Positions 63,273-64,000 of a DNA stretch of 64,000 nucleotides are shown in pieces. Each line of letters opens with the position of its first letter. The stretch's first letter is position 1. The translations under genes were made by a program, and so were the position numbers. This stretch comes from Palsa-965 sp044448685 (GTDB lineage: Bacteria; Bacteroidota; Bacteroidia; Palsa-965). The notes below the pieces were generated by a model. It was not told the DNA's origin and ran no database searches. It saw only the letters and a program-made list of their open reading frames with translations. The stretch is from positions 78,948-142,947 of the forward strand of contig JBIOHC010000003.1 in assembly GCA_044448685.1 (NCBI GenBank). The letters are read 5' to 3'.

Positions 63273-63539
63273 ACGGGTAAGTATTGTGAATCAAATATAT
63301 TTACATAGACGAACATCATTGGATTGGAACAAGTTGAATTGAGGGTACTCCACTGTGCGCTACATTGTATATAAAGCATGAATAAGAAACAAACGACAAT
63401 GAATCTGTTAGATTTTATCATAAATGTTTAAGATTAAGAAAAAATGGAACCTCTTTTATTCTCTTGACTAACTAAGACAATGAATGTAAATTAACAAACG
63501 CAGTAAGAATTTTTAATAAAAATGCTAAAATCAACAGAC
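63273..63539. other. AT-rich intergenic stretch, no gene seen
   Basis: Distinctly richer in A and T than the rest of the window. No open frame with family resemblance, no clear promoter and no strong hairpin. It marks the change from housekeeping to accessory sequence. Confidence 0.6.
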
Positions 63540-63872
63540 CTAAATCGAGCTAGCTATAAGAAAAAAGGCCACAGCAGCCAAAGTAAGCGTGCCTAAAACA
63601 ATGCCGACAATAGCAATCCACCTGCCAAAGTATTTTTCCTTAAATTTCTGAATCCTTCTAATACTAAGGATACCGAATAAGAGACTTAATGCCCCGGTAA
63701 TGATTGAAAACTGAAAAAGATAGATAGATAATAATAATGCAATTGAAATAATTCCAAATAGAAAACTGAGAATTGCAAATATGGAGATTTTTCTATTCTC
63801 CGAAGGAGTGGTTATGGATAGATTTGGGGCTATTCTTAAAAAAGGAGTAGTTTTAATGTAGTCGTCATGCAA
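63540..63872 (-). CDS. small membrane protein, DUF4190-like
   Basis: 110 residues. Three hydrophobic helices (about 30-52, 53-70, 86-108) with ILSFLFGIISIALLL, GALSLLFGILSIRRIQKFKEKYFGRWIAIVGIVLGTLTLAAVAFF, the pattern of DUF4190 proteins (glycine-rich helices joined by an xRR/G-rich loop). Codons are AT-rich compared with the rest of the window, suggesting transfer. It diverges from the IS3-type gene that begins 68 bases away. Confidence 0.6.
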   Translation of the reverse strand: MHDDYIKTTPFLRIAPNLSITTPSENRKISIFAILSFLFGIISIALLLSIYLFQFSIITGALSLLFGILSIRRIQKFKEKYFGRWIAIVGIVLGTLTLAAVAFFLIASSI

Positions 63873-63939
63873 AGTATAATGGTATAGAAAATCAGGACAG
63901 GAAGTTAAAGTGGAAATTTAACCCTAACTTACCTGAACC

Positions 63940-64000
63940 ATGGAAAAACGAGCAAGACGCAAATTCAGCGCAGACTTCAAAACGAAAGTCGTAATCGAAG
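63940..64000 (+). mobile_element. start of an IS3-family transposase OrfA (cut by window edge)
   Basis: Twenty codons are visible: MEKRARRKFSADFKTKVVIE, the conserved N-terminus of IS3-family OrfA helix-turn-helix proteins (RRKFSxxFKxKVVxE). The remainder, including OrfB and the frameshift site, lies beyond the window. The left terminal repeat should lie between about 63860 and 63935 but cannot be defined from one end. Confidence 0.75.

Overview
The window is a chromosomal segment of a Bacteroidota bacterium. The evidence is the gene families (PorZ-like type IX secretion protein with a C-terminal sorting domain, IPExxxVDY-family protein, DUF4292 lipoprotein, lamin-tail surface protein, TonB-dependent receptor with a carboxypeptidase-like N-terminal domain), the acpP-fabF-rnc-IPExxxVDY-pyk gene order, and promoters of the Bacteroidota type (TTTG, about 19 bases, TAnnTTTG) with almost no Shine-Dalgarno sequences. 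Base composition is moderate and even until about 63.3 kb, where it becomes AT-rich next to the start of an IS3-type transposase. No rRNA, tRNA, CRISPR array or phage was seen.

Layout. 0-5.7 kb: a partial solenoid/membrane protein, a small outer-membrane barrel, an orphan ExbD and a large lamin-tail secreted protein. 5.7-7.0 kb: asd behind what looks like a complete leader-peptide attenuator. 7.0-9.8 kb: a four-gene operon (GbsR/MarR regulator, TIGR01777 epimerase, SRPBCC protein, DUF2071) with two copies of one inverted-repeat operator. 9.9-20.3 kb: MORN-like protein, RNase R, a membrane glycosyltransferase, two tandem SGNH hydrolases, gpsA, lysS and a TlpA-like lipoprotein. 20.3-21.0 kb: a two-gene nucleotidyltransferase module. 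21-33.5 kb: housekeeping genes (ALDH7, rseP, dxr, M23 peptidase, M42 peptidase, pyk, rnc, fabF, acpP, purN). 33.5-35.6 kb: histidine kinase and enoyl-CoA hydratase. 36.3-43.3 kb: a tightly overlapping cell-envelope operon (flippase, dut, sugar nucleotidyltransferase, TPR lipoprotein, DUF4292, EnvC-like). 43.3-63.3 kb: tatA, gatA, a LysM transglycosylase, two paralogous small secreted proteins followed by a 42-bp tandem repeat array, CapA, an ABC exporter, TonB-domain protein, second M42 peptidase, beta-lactamase-fold hydrolase, a second membrane glycosyltransferase, recO, the PorZ-like gene, a TonB-dependent receptor, a TIGR02117 protein and purU.

The strongest candidate for an undescribed system is the asd leader at 5834-5949: a 20-codon peptide rich in Thr, Met and Lys codons (products of the Asd pathway), whose last codons pair perfectly with the left arm of an intrinsic terminator. 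The other notable items are the twin operators of the GbsR-type operon, the in-frame 42-bp repeat array, the 12-residue-repeat solenoid, a REP-like palindrome inside a lipoprotein signal peptide region, and several promoters whose -7 box lies only 4-6 bases before the start codon.
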